DNA of 64,000 nucleotides from Arthrobacter_H rhombi (GTDB lineage: Bacteria > Actinomycetota > Actinomycetes > Actinomycetales > Micrococcaceae). Every line of letters starts with the position of its first letter. Position 1 is the first letter of the stretch. Below the pieces are notes generated by a model. That model saw nothing but the letters and a program-made list of their open reading frames with translations. It did no database searches and was not told the DNA's origin. Both the position numbers and the translations under genes were made by a program. The stretch is taken from the NCBI RefSeq assembly GCF_039526245.1, contig NZ_BAAAIV010000001.1, forward strand, positions 124,001 to 188,000. Reading direction: 5' to 3'. Shown here in pieces: positions 33,046 through 41,494 of the stretch.

Positions 33046-33987
33046 GTGCCACAGAACACATCCCGCCCGACGGTGATCATCGCCGACCAGCTGACCAAGC
33101 GGTACGGCGACTTCACCGCCGTCGACTCCATTTCCTTCGAGGTCCCCGCGGGGGAGTCCTTCGGGCTGCTCGGTCCCAACGGTGCCGGAAAATCCACCAC
33201 CATGCGCATGATCGGCGGTGTGTCCCAGCGCAGTGGTGGTTCCCTGCGGATCATGGGGCTGGACCCCGAGAAGCAGGGGCCGGAGGTCCGCGCTCACCTC
33301 GGCGTCGTCCCGCAGGAGGACAACCTCGACCAGGAGCTCAAGGTCAGGGACAACCTGATCGTCTATGGACGCTACTTCGGGTTGCCGATGTCCTACCTGC
33401 GCCCCAAGGCCGATGAGCTGCTGGAATTCGCCCAGCTCACCGACAAGGCGGGTGCGCGGGTCGAGGACCTCTCCGGAGGCATGAAACGGCGCTTGACCAT
33501 CGCCCGTTCGCTCATCAATGACCCGAGGGTACTGCTCCTGGACGAGCCGACCACCGGCTTGGATCCGCAGGCCCGCCACATCCTGTGGGATCGCCTGTTT
33601 CGCCTCAAGGAGCGGGGGGTCACCCTCATCCTCACCACCCACTACATGGACGAGGCGGAGCAACTATGTGATCGCCTCATCGTGGTGGACCGCGGCCGCA
33701 TCATGGCCGAGGGGTCGCCGTCGTCGCTGATCCGCCAGTATTCCACCCGGGAAGTGCTCGAGTTGCGCTTCGGCGCGGATCGCAATGCCGGTGCCGCAGC
33801 GGCGGTCGAGGGGATCGGGGAACGCATCGAGGTGCTGCCCGACCGCCTGCTGGTCTACGCACACGATGGGGAAGCCGCGCTGGAAGCCGTGGGGGCCCGG
33901 GGGCTGTCTCCCATGACGTCATTGGTCCGCCGTTCATCGTTGGAGGACGTCTTCCTCCGGTTGACCGGCAGGAGCCTCATTGAGTAA
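33046..33987 (+). CDS. ABC-2 type exporter ATP-binding protein (NodI/DrrA-like)
   Basis: A 313-aa ATPase with Walker A GPNGAGKSTT, Q-loop VVPQEDNLD, signature LSGGMKRRLTIARSL, Walker B LLLDEPTTGLD and switch His in LTTHYMDEAEQL. The EDNLDQELKVRDNL segment and the C-terminal domain resemble NodI and antibiotic-resistance DrrA-type exporters. It forms an operon with two ABC-2 permeases downstream, overlapping the first by 8 bp. The exported substrate (lipid, polysaccharide or drug) is unknown. Confidence 0.93.
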   Translation: MPQNTSRPTVIIADQLTKRYGDFTAVDSISFEVPAGESFGLLGPNGAGKSTTMRMIGGVSQRSGGSLRIMGLDPEKQGPEVRAHLGVVPQEDNLDQELKVRDNLIVYGRYFGLPMSYLRPKADELLEFAQLTDKAGARVEDLSGGMKRRLTIARSLINDPRVLLLDEPTTGLDPQARHILWDRLFRLKERGVTLILTTHYMDEAEQLCDRLIVVDRGRIMAEGSPSSLIRQYSTREVLELRFGADRNAGAAAAVEGIGERIEVLPDRLLVYAHDGEAALEAVGARGLSPMTSLVRRSSLEDVFLRLTGRSLIE

Positions 33988-34849
33988 CACGGAACGCGCC
34001 TCCGAAACGGCTGTCACGTCCTCTTCCCTGCAGGCGCACGATCCGCTCACCAGTGCTGCGAAGGCCCGCCGGTTCGGGACCTGGTACCTGGCCGAGCAGC
34101 ATCTGCGCGGGATGAAGGGCTACCTGGACATCGTCATCGCGTATTCGGTCGGCAATCCGCTGGTGTACCTGTTCGCGCTGGGGATCGGGCTCGCGTCCCT
34201 GGTGGACTCGAACGCCGGCGGCGATGCCTTCGGTGGGGTGAGCTACCTGCAGTTCATTGCCCCCGCGTTGCTGGCTTCTGCCGCGATGATGACCGCTGCC
34301 GGGGAGTTCAGCTACGCGGTGATGTCGGGCTTCAAATGGTGGAGGACGTACTACGGACCGCTGGCGACGCCGCTGACACCGCACCAGATCTGCCAGGGCC
34401 ACGCGCTGGCCGTCAGCATCCGGATCCTGGCCCAGAGTGCGGTCTACCTGGTGATTGTGCTCTTCTTCGGCGCTGCCACCAGTGGCTGGGCCTGGCTGAC
34501 GATTCTCAGCGCGTCACTGGCCGGTGTGGCGTTCGGGCTGCCGTTGATGGCCTTCTCGGCATCCATCACCGAGGAAAAGGGGCAGTTCGCGCTGGTCCAG
34601 CGGTTCATCGTCATGCCGTTGTTCCTGTTCTCCGGGACGCTGTTCCCGCTGTCCACGCTGCCGTGGTTCCTGCAGTGGATCGGGTGGATCTCCCCGGTCT
34701 GGCACGCCACCGAACTGGGGCGCGTCCTCTCCTACGGGTACGCGGAGCCCGGATGGCTGAGCGTGGTCCATGTGCTGTATCTGCTGGTGCTGGCCGGCCT
34801 GGGCCTCGTGCTGGCACGGCGCGTTTACGCCCGACGGCTGGAGGGTTGA
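33980..34849 (+). CDS. ABC-2 type exporter permease 1 (NodJ-like)
   Basis: A 289-aa permease with about six transmembrane helices after a ~40-residue polar N-terminus. FGTWYLAEQHLRGMKGYLDIVIAYS precedes the first helix, and FSGTLFPLSTLPWFLQWIGWISPVWHATEL is the conserved ABC-2 motif before the last helix. It starts with TTG at 33980, overlapping the ATPase stop by 8 bp, with AGGAG 5-6 nt upstream. It probably dimerises with the second permease. Confidence 0.9.
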   Translation: MSNTERASETAVTSSSLQAHDPLTSAAKARRFGTWYLAEQHLRGMKGYLDIVIAYSVGNPLVYLFALGIGLASLVDSNAGGDAFGGVSYLQFIAPALLASAAMMTAAGEFSYAVMSGFKWWRTYYGPLATPLTPHQICQGHALAVSIRILAQSAVYLVIVLFFGAATSGWAWLTILSASLAGVAFGLPLMAFSASITEEKGQFALVQRFIVMPLFLFSGTLFPLSTLPWFLQWIGWISPVWHATELGRVLSYGYAEPGWLSVVHVLYLLVLAGLGLVLARRVYARRLEG

Positions 34850-34850
34850 G

Positions 34851-35681
34851 ATGACGCTGGTGAAGGACGCGGACCTGGAGCTGACCGCCGACCGCAGGCC
34901 GTTGGCCGCCCTCTATTCCCGGAACATCCGTGCGGTCATCGTCCGCGGGCTGGTGGCCACCAAGACCTCGAACGCCGCGATCATGATTTCCGGGTTCGTC
35001 GAACCGGTGCTGTACCTGCTCTCCATGGGGATCGGCCTTGGCGCGCTCATCGGCACCGTCGAAGGGCCCGGCGGGACCCCGATCAGCTATGCCGCCTACA
35101 TTGCCCCGGCATTGCTGACGGTGTCGGCGATGAACGGCGCCTTGTACGACTCCACCATCAACGTGTTCTTCAAGATGAACTACGCCAAGCTCTACCAGAA
35201 CATGCTCTACACCTCGCTGGGACCGTTGGATGTCGCGCTGGGGGAGATCTTCCTGGCCTTGCTGCGCGGCTTCCTCTACGCCACAGGGTTCACGATCGTC
35301 ATGGCCGCGATGGGGCTGATCACCACCTGGTGGGCCTTGCTGATGGTTCCGGCGGCAGTGTTGATCGCCTTTGGATTCGCTTCCATTGGCATGGGCATCA
35401 CCTCCTACATCCGCACCTTCCAGCAGCTGGACTGGGTGACCTTCATCATGCTGCCGATGTTCCTCTTCTCGGCGACCTTCTACCCGCTGAGTGTTTATCC
35501 CGAACCCATCCAATGGGTGATCCAGGCGTTGCCGCTCTGGCACGGAGTCGAGTTGTTGCGCCAGTTGTCGGTGGGTTCCTTCGGGTTCATGACCGCCGTC
35601 CACCTGCTGTACTACGTGCTGATGGCCGCGGTCGGGATGGCACTGACCACACATCGGCTGCGGGCGCTGTTCCTGAAGTGA
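34851..35681 (+). CDS. ABC-2 type exporter permease 2
   Basis: A 276-aa paralogue of the preceding permease with six helices and the equivalent motif FSATFYPLSVYPEPIQWVIQALPLWHGVELLRQLS. The two share the same topology but differ clearly in sequence, so a heterodimeric exporter is likely. It starts 1 bp after the first permease stop, with GGAGGG 6-7 nt before the ATG. It ends the operon. Confidence 0.9.
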   Translation: MTLVKDADLELTADRRPLAALYSRNIRAVIVRGLVATKTSNAAIMISGFVEPVLYLLSMGIGLGALIGTVEGPGGTPISYAAYIAPALLTVSAMNGALYDSTINVFFKMNYAKLYQNMLYTSLGPLDVALGEIFLALLRGFLYATGFTIVMAAMGLITTWWALLMVPAAVLIAFGFASIGMGITSYIRTFQQLDWVTFIMLPMFLFSATFYPLSVYPEPIQWVIQALPLWHGVELLRQLSVGSFGFMTAVHLLYYVLMAAVGMALTTHRLRALFLK

Positions 35682-35707
35682 GATGGGCCAGCCGCATCGT
35701 GGACAGG

Positions 35708-35713
35708 TAGTCT
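35708..35713 (+). promoter_or_regulatory. Candidate -10 box for the VOC gene
   Basis: TAGTCT, about 28 nt before the GTG at 35742; leaves a short leader that includes the AAGGAGG ribosome site. Confidence 0.35.
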
Positions 35714-35741
35714 GGTCCACACCAGAACCCAAGGAGGCGCC

Positions 35742-36101
35742 GTGATCGGCAGTTGGCATGCGGTCGTCATCGACTGCGAGGACACGGAAATCATGGCCGA
35801 TTTCTATGAGCAGATGCTCGGCATGGTCCGCGTTCAGCACGACGACGACGGATGGATCACCATTGGTGACTCCCCGGACCGGCCGGCCATCGCGTTCCAG
35901 CGCGTGGAGAACTACCAGGCTCCGGACTGGCCCGGGCAAACCCACCCGCAGCAGGCACACGTGGATGTGCGGGTCGATGACCTGGACATCGCCGAGGAAG
36001 CGGTCCTCAAGCTCGGGGCCACCTCGATGAACACCGGCGGTCAGAACTACCGGGTCTACCTGGACCCGCAGCGCCACCCTTTCTGCCTCGTCACCTGGTG
36101 A
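35742..36101 (+). CDS. VOC (glyoxalase/bleomycin-resistance fold) family protein
   Basis: A 119-aa single-module VOC protein. It begins GSWHAVVIDCEDTEIMADFYEQMLGM and ends YRVYLDPQRHPFCLV. The metal-ligand positions are His near the start (WHAVV), His in QQAHVDV, and a later acidic position that is not obvious, since the usual Glu near the C-terminus is not seen. Enzyme or binding function is unknown. The GTG start has AAGGAGG 5 nt upstream. A 51-codon ORF overlaps its stop. Confidence 0.85.
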   Translation: MIGSWHAVVIDCEDTEIMADFYEQMLGMVRVQHDDDGWITIGDSPDRPAIAFQRVENYQAPDWPGQTHPQQAHVDVRVDDLDIAEEAVLKLGATSMNTGGQNYRVYLDPQRHPFCLVTW

Positions 36102-36253
36102 TCGACGGCCCACCCGCCGGCCGACGCGCCGTCGCCGCCCATTTCGGCCACGACTGGGGCGAGGTGCTTCTGTTCGACGCCGGTCCCTCCTTCGAGGGGT
36201 TCTTCGACTACGCGGCAGAAGACCGTTTCCTCGCGGGTATGTCCAGCCGCTGA
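36098..36253 (+). CDS. Possible small protein (51 aa) overlapping the VOC gene stop
   Basis: A GTG at 36098 overlaps the VOC stop as GTGA and opens a 51-codon frame to a TGA at 36251-36253. Its codons use G or C at most third positions, like real genes here, and the product is acidic/aromatic (GHDWGEVLLFDAGP, FEGFFDYAAEDRF). No family is recognised. Translation would be coupled to the VOC gene. It could be a C-terminal piece of a larger lost gene, or chance, since GC-rich frames stay open often. Confidence 0.45.
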   Translation: MIDGPPAGRRAVAAHFGHDWGEVLLFDAGPSFEGFFDYAAEDRFLAGMSSR

Positions 36254-36283
36254 GCCGGTGCCTGCCGGCTCCGGAGGTGGGGG

Positions 36284-36312
36284 ACACCGCCGTCGTGCAG
36301 GGGCGGCGGTGT
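36284..36312 (+). terminator. Possible hairpin terminator after the 51-codon ORF
   Basis: A 9-bp stem ACACCGCCG (36284-36292) with CGGCGGTGT (36304-36312), loop 11 nt, followed by TCG. Weak. Confidence 0.4.
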
Positions 36313-36354
36313 TCGCCCACGGGAAACTCGTCATGGGGGAGCCCGTCGGTTTGG

Positions 36355-36360
36355 GATACT
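36355..36360 (+). promoter_or_regulatory. -10 box of a possible leaderless promoter
   Basis: GATACT (preceded by TTGG) followed by 7 nt and the ATG at 36368. Confidence 0.4.
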
Positions 36361-36367
36361 GGATGGC

Positions 36368-36889
36368 ATGGAACCCCTCGGCACGGCCCGGACCGCCCCG
36401 GACAAGAAGATCACGCTCAAGGCCAGCACCCTGTCGCTGGCGGTGATGGTCACCGTCTTCCTGGTGGCGGTGGTCTTTGCCGCGAACCAGAACGACGTCA
36501 TCGGCTGGATCGTGGCCGTCATCTCCTTCGCCTGGCTGCTGCTGGCCGGCTTCCTGGTGTTCGGCCTGCGCCGCGGCGCCCGCAAGGTCAGCAGCCACCT
36601 GCAGAACGCGTCGGCTTCCATGGCAGCCCGCGCCCAGCAGCAGGGACCCTCCGAGACCGTCGTCGTCGATGAGGGGACCCGGACCCGGGACCTGAAACTC
36701 GACCACTCCTTCAAGATCGTCCAGGTCCAGGCCGGCGTCATCAAGGAGCACCTCGACACTCCCGGGGCCGAAGCCCGTGGCATGGTCGACCGTGCCCTGG
36801 AGACCATCGAGATCACCGCCCACAACGCCCGCGACATGATGAAATCCCCCGGCGGCAGCGCTCCGCTCTCCGGCGAGGTCATTGACTGA
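36368..36889 (+). CDS. Small two-helix membrane protein, unknown function
   Basis: A 173-aa protein with two hydrophobic helices (about residues 22-40, STLSLAVMVTVFLVAVVF, and 45-67, GWIVAVISFAWLLLAGFLVFG). A Gln-rich linker and an amphipathic helical C-terminal domain follow (HSFKIVQVQAGVIKEHL...). I do not know a named domain. It is located directly upstream of xthA in the same direction, with only 24 bp between them. Confidence 0.8.
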   Translation: MEPLGTARTAPDKKITLKASTLSLAVMVTVFLVAVVFAANQNDVIGWIVAVISFAWLLLAGFLVFGLRRGARKVSSHLQNASASMAARAQQQGPSETVVVDEGTRTRDLKLDHSFKIVQVQAGVIKEHLDTPGAEARGMVDRALETIEITAHNARDMMKSPGGSAPLSGEVID

Positions 36890-36900
36890 CCGTTTTTCGG

Positions 36901-36906
36901 TAAGCT
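36901..36906 (+). promoter_or_regulatory. -10 box of a possible leaderless promoter for xthA
   Basis: TAAGCT, 7 nt, GTG at 36914. A TTGACT at 36882-36887 is too close (13 nt) to be its normal -35; it would suit CTGGAT at 36905-36910 with 17 nt instead. Confidence 0.4.
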
Positions 36907-36913
36907 GGATCGG

Positions 36914-37750
36914 GTGAGCACAGCAGCGGAACAGAACCCCAGCAAGAATGCCGGCGCCCTGCGCGTCGCCTCGGTCAACCTCAACGGCATTCGGGCCGCC
37001 TACAAGCGCGGCATGGCCGACTGGCTGGCCGATCGAGATATCGACATCCTGACCCTTCAGGAGGTCCGCGCACCCGACGCGATCGTGCGCGAACTGCTGG
37101 GCGACGATTGGCATATCCTGCACGCCGAAGCCGAGGCCAAGGGACGCGCCGGGGTGGCCATCGCCTCCCGCCAGGCGCCGACCGCCACGCGCGATCACAT
37201 CGGCGAGGACTACTTCAAGACCTCGGGCCGCTGGGTTGAGGCCGACTTCGACATCGACGGGAAGACCCTGACTGTGGTCAGCGCCTACGTGCACTCCGGC
37301 GAAGTCGATACCCCGAAGCAGGACGACAAGTTCCGGTTCCTGGATGTCATGACCCACCGGCTGCCTGCCCTGAAGGCGTCTTCGGACCACGTCCTGGTCA
37401 CCGGGGACCTCAACGTCGGGCATACCGAACGGGACATCAAGAACTGGAAGGGCAACGTCAAGCGCTCCGGCTTCCTGCCGACCGAGCGCGCCTATTTCGA
37501 CCGCTTCTTCGGCGAGGAGATCGGCTTCCACGACGTGGCCCGCCAACTGGCCGGGGACGTCGATGGTCCCTACACCTGGTGGTCCTGGCGCGGCCAGGCC
37601 TTCGACAACGACACCGGTTGGCGCATTGACTACCACATGGCCACCCCGGACCTTGCCGCGATCGCCGGCAACGCCGTCGTCGACCGTGCCCCGACCTACG
37701 CGTCCCGCTTCTCCGACCATGCGCCACTGGTCATCGACTACCAGTTCTAG
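36914..37750 (+). CDS. xthA: Exodeoxyribonuclease III (AP endonuclease family)
   Basis: A 278-aa endonuclease/exonuclease/phosphatase-fold DNA repair enzyme. It has VNLNGIRAAYKRGMADWL (Asn), LQEVRAP (metal-binding Glu), VTGDLNVGHTERDI (Asp/Asn) and FSDHAPLVID with the catalytic Asp-His near the C-terminus. It nicks DNA 5' to abasic sites and trims 3' blocks. The start is GTG with no clear ribosome site, consistent with a leaderless transcript. trpS follows after 10 bp. Confidence 0.95.
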   Translation: MSTAAEQNPSKNAGALRVASVNLNGIRAAYKRGMADWLADRDIDILTLQEVRAPDAIVRELLGDDWHILHAEAEAKGRAGVAIASRQAPTATRDHIGEDYFKTSGRWVEADFDIDGKTLTVVSAYVHSGEVDTPKQDDKFRFLDVMTHRLPALKASSDHVLVTGDLNVGHTERDIKNWKGNVKRSGFLPTERAYFDRFFGEEIGFHDVARQLAGDVDGPYTWWSWRGQAFDNDTGWRIDYHMATPDLAAIAGNAVVDRAPTYASRFSDHAPLVIDYQF

Positions 37751-37760
37751 GAACACACAC

Positions 37761-38834
37761 ATGACTGAAATCCCTGATCCCGCGGGCCACCGGCCCCGTG
37801 TCCTGTCCGGCATGCAGCCGTCCGCCGATTCGCTGCACCTGGGCAACTACCTCGGCGCCCTGGTCAACTGGGTGAAGTCGCTGGACGATTTCGACGCCTT
37901 CTTCTTCGTCCCCGACATGCACGCCATCACCATGGGACATGACCCGGCGGCGCTGCGCGAGCGCACCCGCAGGACCGCGGCCCAGTACATTGCCGGGGGC
38001 ATCGACCAGGACGCCGCCACCTTGTTCGTGCAGTCCCACGTTCCCGAGCACGCCCAGTTGGCGTGGGTCCTGAATTGCATCACCGGGTTCGGCGAGGCCT
38101 CGCGCATGACCCAGTTCAAGGACAAGTCCTCCAAGGGCGGCCAGGAGTCCGCGAGCCTGGGTCTGTTCACCTACCCGGTGCTCATGGCGGCGGACATCCT
38201 GCTCTACCAGCCGCATGCCGTGCCGGTGGGCGATGACCAGCGCCAACACGTGGAGCTGGCCCGCGACCTGGCCCAGCGGTTCAACCACCGCTTTGGCGAG
38301 ACGTTCAGGATTCCCGAACCGCTGATCCAGAAGGAGGGGGCACGCATCTACGACCTGCAGGACCCCCGGTCGAAGATGTCCAAGTCAGCGGCCAGCCCCA
38401 ACGGGCTGATCAACATCCTCGATGATCCGAAGGTCATCACCAAGCGGATCAAATCGGCTGTCACCGACGCCGATACCGTTATCGCCTACGACCGGGAGGC
38501 CAAGCCAGGGGTGACCAACCTGCTGGAAATCCTCTCGACGATCACCGACCGTCCCGTGGCGGATCTCGTGGAGGAGTACGACGGCAAGATGTACGGGCAC
38601 CTGAAGGTCGATGTAGCCGATGCCGTGGTTTCCCGCGTCGAACCGATCCGTCAGCGGACCTTCGAATTGCTGGACGACTCGGCGGAACTCGACCGCCAAC
38701 TGGCCGTCGGTGCTGCCCGCGCCCGGGAAATCGCCTCCTCCACCCTGGAATCGGTCTACGCGAACGTCGGCTTCCTGCCGGCCGTCGCCCTGCCGGGTTC
38801 CGGGGAGCCGGCAAGCAGCGAGGGTGCGCGCTAA
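37761..38834 (+). CDS. trpS: Tryptophanyl-tRNA synthetase
   Basis: A 357-aa class Ic synthetase that charges tRNA-Trp. The HIGH-type motif reads LHLGNYLGALVNW (residues 26-38), the KMSKS loop is present as SKMSKSA, and VPVGDDQRQHVELARDLAQR is the usual Trp/ATP pocket segment. The start ATG 37761 is 10 bp after xthA; an alternative upstream extension lies inside xthA and is not coding. The next gene begins 3 bp after the stop, so these genes probably form one transcript. Confidence 0.97.
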   Translation: MTEIPDPAGHRPRVLSGMQPSADSLHLGNYLGALVNWVKSLDDFDAFFFVPDMHAITMGHDPAALRERTRRTAAQYIAGGIDQDAATLFVQSHVPEHAQLAWVLNCITGFGEASRMTQFKDKSSKGGQESASLGLFTYPVLMAADILLYQPHAVPVGDDQRQHVELARDLAQRFNHRFGETFRIPEPLIQKEGARIYDLQDPRSKMSKSAASPNGLINILDDPKVITKRIKSAVTDADTVIAYDREAKPGVTNLLEILSTITDRPVADLVEEYDGKMYGHLKVDVADAVVSRVEPIRQRTFELLDDSAELDRQLAVGAARAREIASSTLESVYANVGFLPAVALPGSGEPASSEGAR

Positions 38835-38837
38835 CGC

Positions 38838-39419
38838 ATGACGCCTCCCGAGCTGGAATCCGAGATCCCCGGGGCCACTGGCCTCGGGGATGAGGGTGTC
38901 AGTGTCGGTGTGGTCATCCCGCTGCCCGAGCCACTGCGTTCGCAATTGCGCGCGGCACGGGCTTCCTTTGGCGACCCGGTGGCCCAGGCCATCCCGCCGC
39001 ACATCACACTGGTCACCGGTGCGGTGGCCTCCGATTGGGCGGCGGCGCGCGAACATGTACGCCACGTGGCAGCGCGGACGCCACCCTTCAGGATTGCCTT
39101 GCGCGGGACTTCCAGCTTCCGTCCCATCACCGAGGTCGTGTTCCTGCGGATCGACGAAGGCTTCGATGAGTGCCTGGCCCTGCACCGCGCATTGCAGGAC
39201 GGGCCGTTGCAACCCACTGTCGACTTCGCCTTCCATCCGCACCTGACCGTCGCCCATGATCTACCGACCGGACAACTGGATTTCGCCATGGAAGCGTTGG
39301 CTGGCTACGCGGAAGATTTTCCTGTGGATAGAATCGGGTTGTTTGAACACGACGCCGATGGCCTGTGGGCCCTTCAGGAGGAATTGATCCTTGGCCAAGC
39401 CGGACAAACGCCTAGCTAG
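38838..39419 (+). CDS. 2'-5' RNA ligase / cyclic phosphodiesterase superfamily protein
   Basis: A 193-aa 2H-phosphoesterase-like protein. The two motifs read PPHITLV (residues ~54-60) and HPHLTVA (~134-140), the H-x-[ST]-h pairs that form the active site. LEREF-type neighbours are not obvious. Substrates may be cyclic phosphates of RNA or nucleotides; not determinable. It follows trpS by 3 bp and overlaps the YihY gene by 29 bp. Confidence 0.85.
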   Translation: MTPPELESEIPGATGLGDEGVSVGVVIPLPEPLRSQLRAARASFGDPVAQAIPPHITLVTGAVASDWAAAREHVRHVAARTPPFRIALRGTSSFRPITEVVFLRIDEGFDECLALHRALQDGPLQPTVDFAFHPHLTVAHDLPTGQLDFAMEALAGYAEDFPVDRIGLFEHDADGLWALQEELILGQAGQTPS

Positions 39420-40581
39420 CCGCACTATTGCGCGGCGACCGGCTCCGCCGGCAGCAGGCAATGACCTAGACCTGCCCTCGGACCCGGATCTCGTCGAGGA
39501 CGCCGTATCACCGCTGGACCACGCCGGGCTGCGCGCCGAGGCGCTGCAGCAACGGACCGCCTTTGGGCGCGCCCGACGGGAGAAAAAGGGCACCACCCAG
39601 GTGGCATTGAGCGGCCTGGGTGCCCTGCTCGGATGGTTGAAATCAACCAAACCCATGCGGGTCTTCACGCTGTACAGCCAGCGGCACGGCCCCCTCATGG
39701 CGGCGGGCAGCGCCTACAACATGTTCTTCTCCATCGCCGCCTTGCTCGTTGCCGGATTCTCCATCTTCGGCATCATCGCCAGCGGGAACAAGGACCTGCA
39801 GGACATGGTCGTGGAGACCGTCGCGAAAAGCACCCCCGGCCTCATCGACACCGGGGACGGCGGCCTGGCGAAACCCGACATGCTTTTCGAATCCAAGGGG
39901 TTCGGCTGGGCCCTGGTGATCTCGACCGCGACGATGCTGCTCACCTCGCTCGGCTGGATCGCCGGTCTGCGTGAGGGGATGCGGGGGGTCTACGGATTGG
40001 TCCCGCTGCAGCTGAACGCGGCACTGGTCAAGCTGCGTGACCTGGGCGTGCTGCTGGTTCTGGGGGTCTGCCTCGTCGTCACGACGGTGGTTGGCTTCCT
40101 GGCCGGTGGATTCATCCACATCGTCATCGAGTTCCTGCACCTCGAATCGGTGTTCGCCATCTTCCTGACCCAGGCGGCCAGCCTCGTGGTCATGCTGCTG
40201 CTCGATGCGTTGGTCGCGGTCATCCTCTTCCGGCTGGCTTCGGGAATCACCATGCCGCGCGGGGCGGTCCTGCAGGCGGCCCTGCTGGCCGGTGCGGGGT
40301 CCACCATCCTTCGCTACTTCTCCTCCGAATTGCTCGGCAGCGTCACCAAGAATCCACTGTTGGCCCCGTTCGCAGTGATCCTGGGCCTGTTTGTCTGGTT
40401 CTACCTGTTGAGCCAGGTGTACCTGATTGCCACGGCCTGGGGTGCCGTGGCGACCGCCGACATCGATGCGGCAGCCAGACACGACTCCAAGCCCAGCCTG
40501 CGGGCCCGTGCAGCCCAGCTGCGGAGCCAGCGGGCCCAGGGCGTCGAAAGCGCCGTGGGCTGGCCCCAGACCCGGCCCTGA
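39391..40581 (+). CDS. YihY/BrkB family inner-membrane protein
   Basis: A 396-aa protein with a ~95-residue polar N-terminus, about six transmembrane helices between residues ~110 and ~355 and a basic C-terminal tail. The family signature is recognisable as GPLMAAGSAYNMFFSIAALLVAGFSIFG and the late FAVILGLFVWFYLLSQVYLIATAWGA. Despite the old label ribonuclease BN, this family is not a nuclease; its role is unknown. The TTG start at 39391 has AGGAGG about 10 nt upstream and overlaps the previous gene by 29 bp. Confidence 0.88.
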   Translation: MAKPDKRLASRTIARRPAPPAAGNDLDLPSDPDLVEDAVSPLDHAGLRAEALQQRTAFGRARREKKGTTQVALSGLGALLGWLKSTKPMRVFTLYSQRHGPLMAAGSAYNMFFSIAALLVAGFSIFGIIASGNKDLQDMVVETVAKSTPGLIDTGDGGLAKPDMLFESKGFGWALVISTATMLLTSLGWIAGLREGMRGVYGLVPLQLNAALVKLRDLGVLLVLGVCLVVTTVVGFLAGGFIHIVIEFLHLESVFAIFLTQAASLVVMLLLDALVAVILFRLASGITMPRGAVLQAALLAGAGSTILRYFSSELLGSVTKNPLLAPFAVILGLFVWFYLLSQVYLIATAWGAVATADIDAAARHDSKPSLRARAAQLRSQRAQGVESAVGWPQTRP

Positions 40582-40650
40582 CACCGCTCCCGCCGATCCC
40601 GCGCTGCGCATGGCGGGGGAGCGGGGCCGATGTACGACAGGCAAACGAGA

Positions 40651-40688
40651 AGGCGCCGTCCTCCGGAAGAATCCGGTGGGCGGCGCCT
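40651..40688. terminator. Bidirectional terminator between the YihY gene and sdhB
   Basis: Outer stem AGGCGCCG (40651-40658) with CGGCGCCT (40681-40688), inner CCGGA with TCCGG, one T-T mismatch and a tetraloop-size AGAA... loop. It lies between convergent genes, followed by CGTCGTTT on the + strand. Confidence 0.75.
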
Positions 40689-40711
40689 CGTCGTTTCAGG
40701 CGGCTGATCTC

Positions 40712-41494
40712 CTAGACGGAGCGGGCCAGGATGGCCTGCTTGACCTCGGAGATTGCCTTGGTGACCTGGATGCCACGCGGGCAGGCCTCGGTGCAGTTGA
40801 AGGTGGTGCGGCAGCGCCACACGCCTTCCTTGTCGTTGAGGATCTCCAGGCGCATGTCGCCACCCTCATCACGGGAGTCGAAGATGAACCGGTGGGCGTT
40901 CACGATCGCTGCCGGGCCGAAGTACTGGCCATCGGTCCAGAAGACCGGGCAGGACGACGTGCACGCGGCGCACAGGATGCACTTGGTGGTGTCGTCGTAG
41001 CGCTCCCGGTCCTCGGGGGACTGGTAGTGCTCGGCTGCAGGCTCGTGGCCCTTGGTGATCATGAAGGGCATGATCTCGCGGTAGGACTGGAAGAACGGCT
41101 CCATGTCCACGATCAGGTCCTTCTCGACCGGCAGGCCCTTGATGGCCTCGACGGTGATCGGCTTGGACGTGTCGAGATCCTTCAGCAAGGTCTTGCATGC
41201 CAGGCGGTTGCGGCCGTTGATGCGCATGGCATCGGAGCCGCAGACGCCGTGGGCGCAGGAGCGGCGGAACGACAGCGAACCGTCGATCTCCCACTTGACC
41301 TTGTGCAGGGCGTCCAGCACGCGGTCCGTGCCGTACATGGTCAGTACGTAATCCTCCCAGGTAGCCTCCTCGGAGAACTCCGGGTTGTAACGACGTACGC
41401 GCAGGGTGATGTCGAACTGCGGGATCTCCCCGCCGCCACCGACACCGGGGGCCAGATCGACCTTGGATGCTGGTTCGGGAACTTCGCTGCTCAT
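40712..41494 (-). CDS. sdhB: Succinate dehydrogenase iron-sulfur subunit
   Basis: A 260-aa electron-transfer subunit. The 2Fe-2S domain has RRSCAHGVCGSDAM and NRLAC; the second-to-third ligand position is Asp in GSDAM, a known variant. The 3Fe-4S and 4Fe-4S centres use CILCAACTSSCPVFW and a later CTEACPRGIQV. It carries electrons from SdhA flavin to menaquinone in the membrane anchor. Its ATG shares one base with the sdhA stop (TAATG), and it is the last gene of sdhCDAB. Confidence 0.97.
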   Translation of the reverse strand: MSSEVPEPASKVDLAPGVGGGGEIPQFDITLRVRRYNPEFSEEATWEDYVLTMYGTDRVLDALHKVKWEIDGSLSFRRSCAHGVCGSDAMRINGRNRLACKTLLKDLDTSKPITVEAIKGLPVEKDLIVDMEPFFQSYREIMPFMITKGHEPAAEHYQSPEDRERYDDTTKCILCAACTSSCPVFWTDGQYFGPAAIVNAHRFIFDSRDEGGDMRLEILNDKEGVWRCRTTFNCTEACPRGIQVTKAISEVKQAILARSV

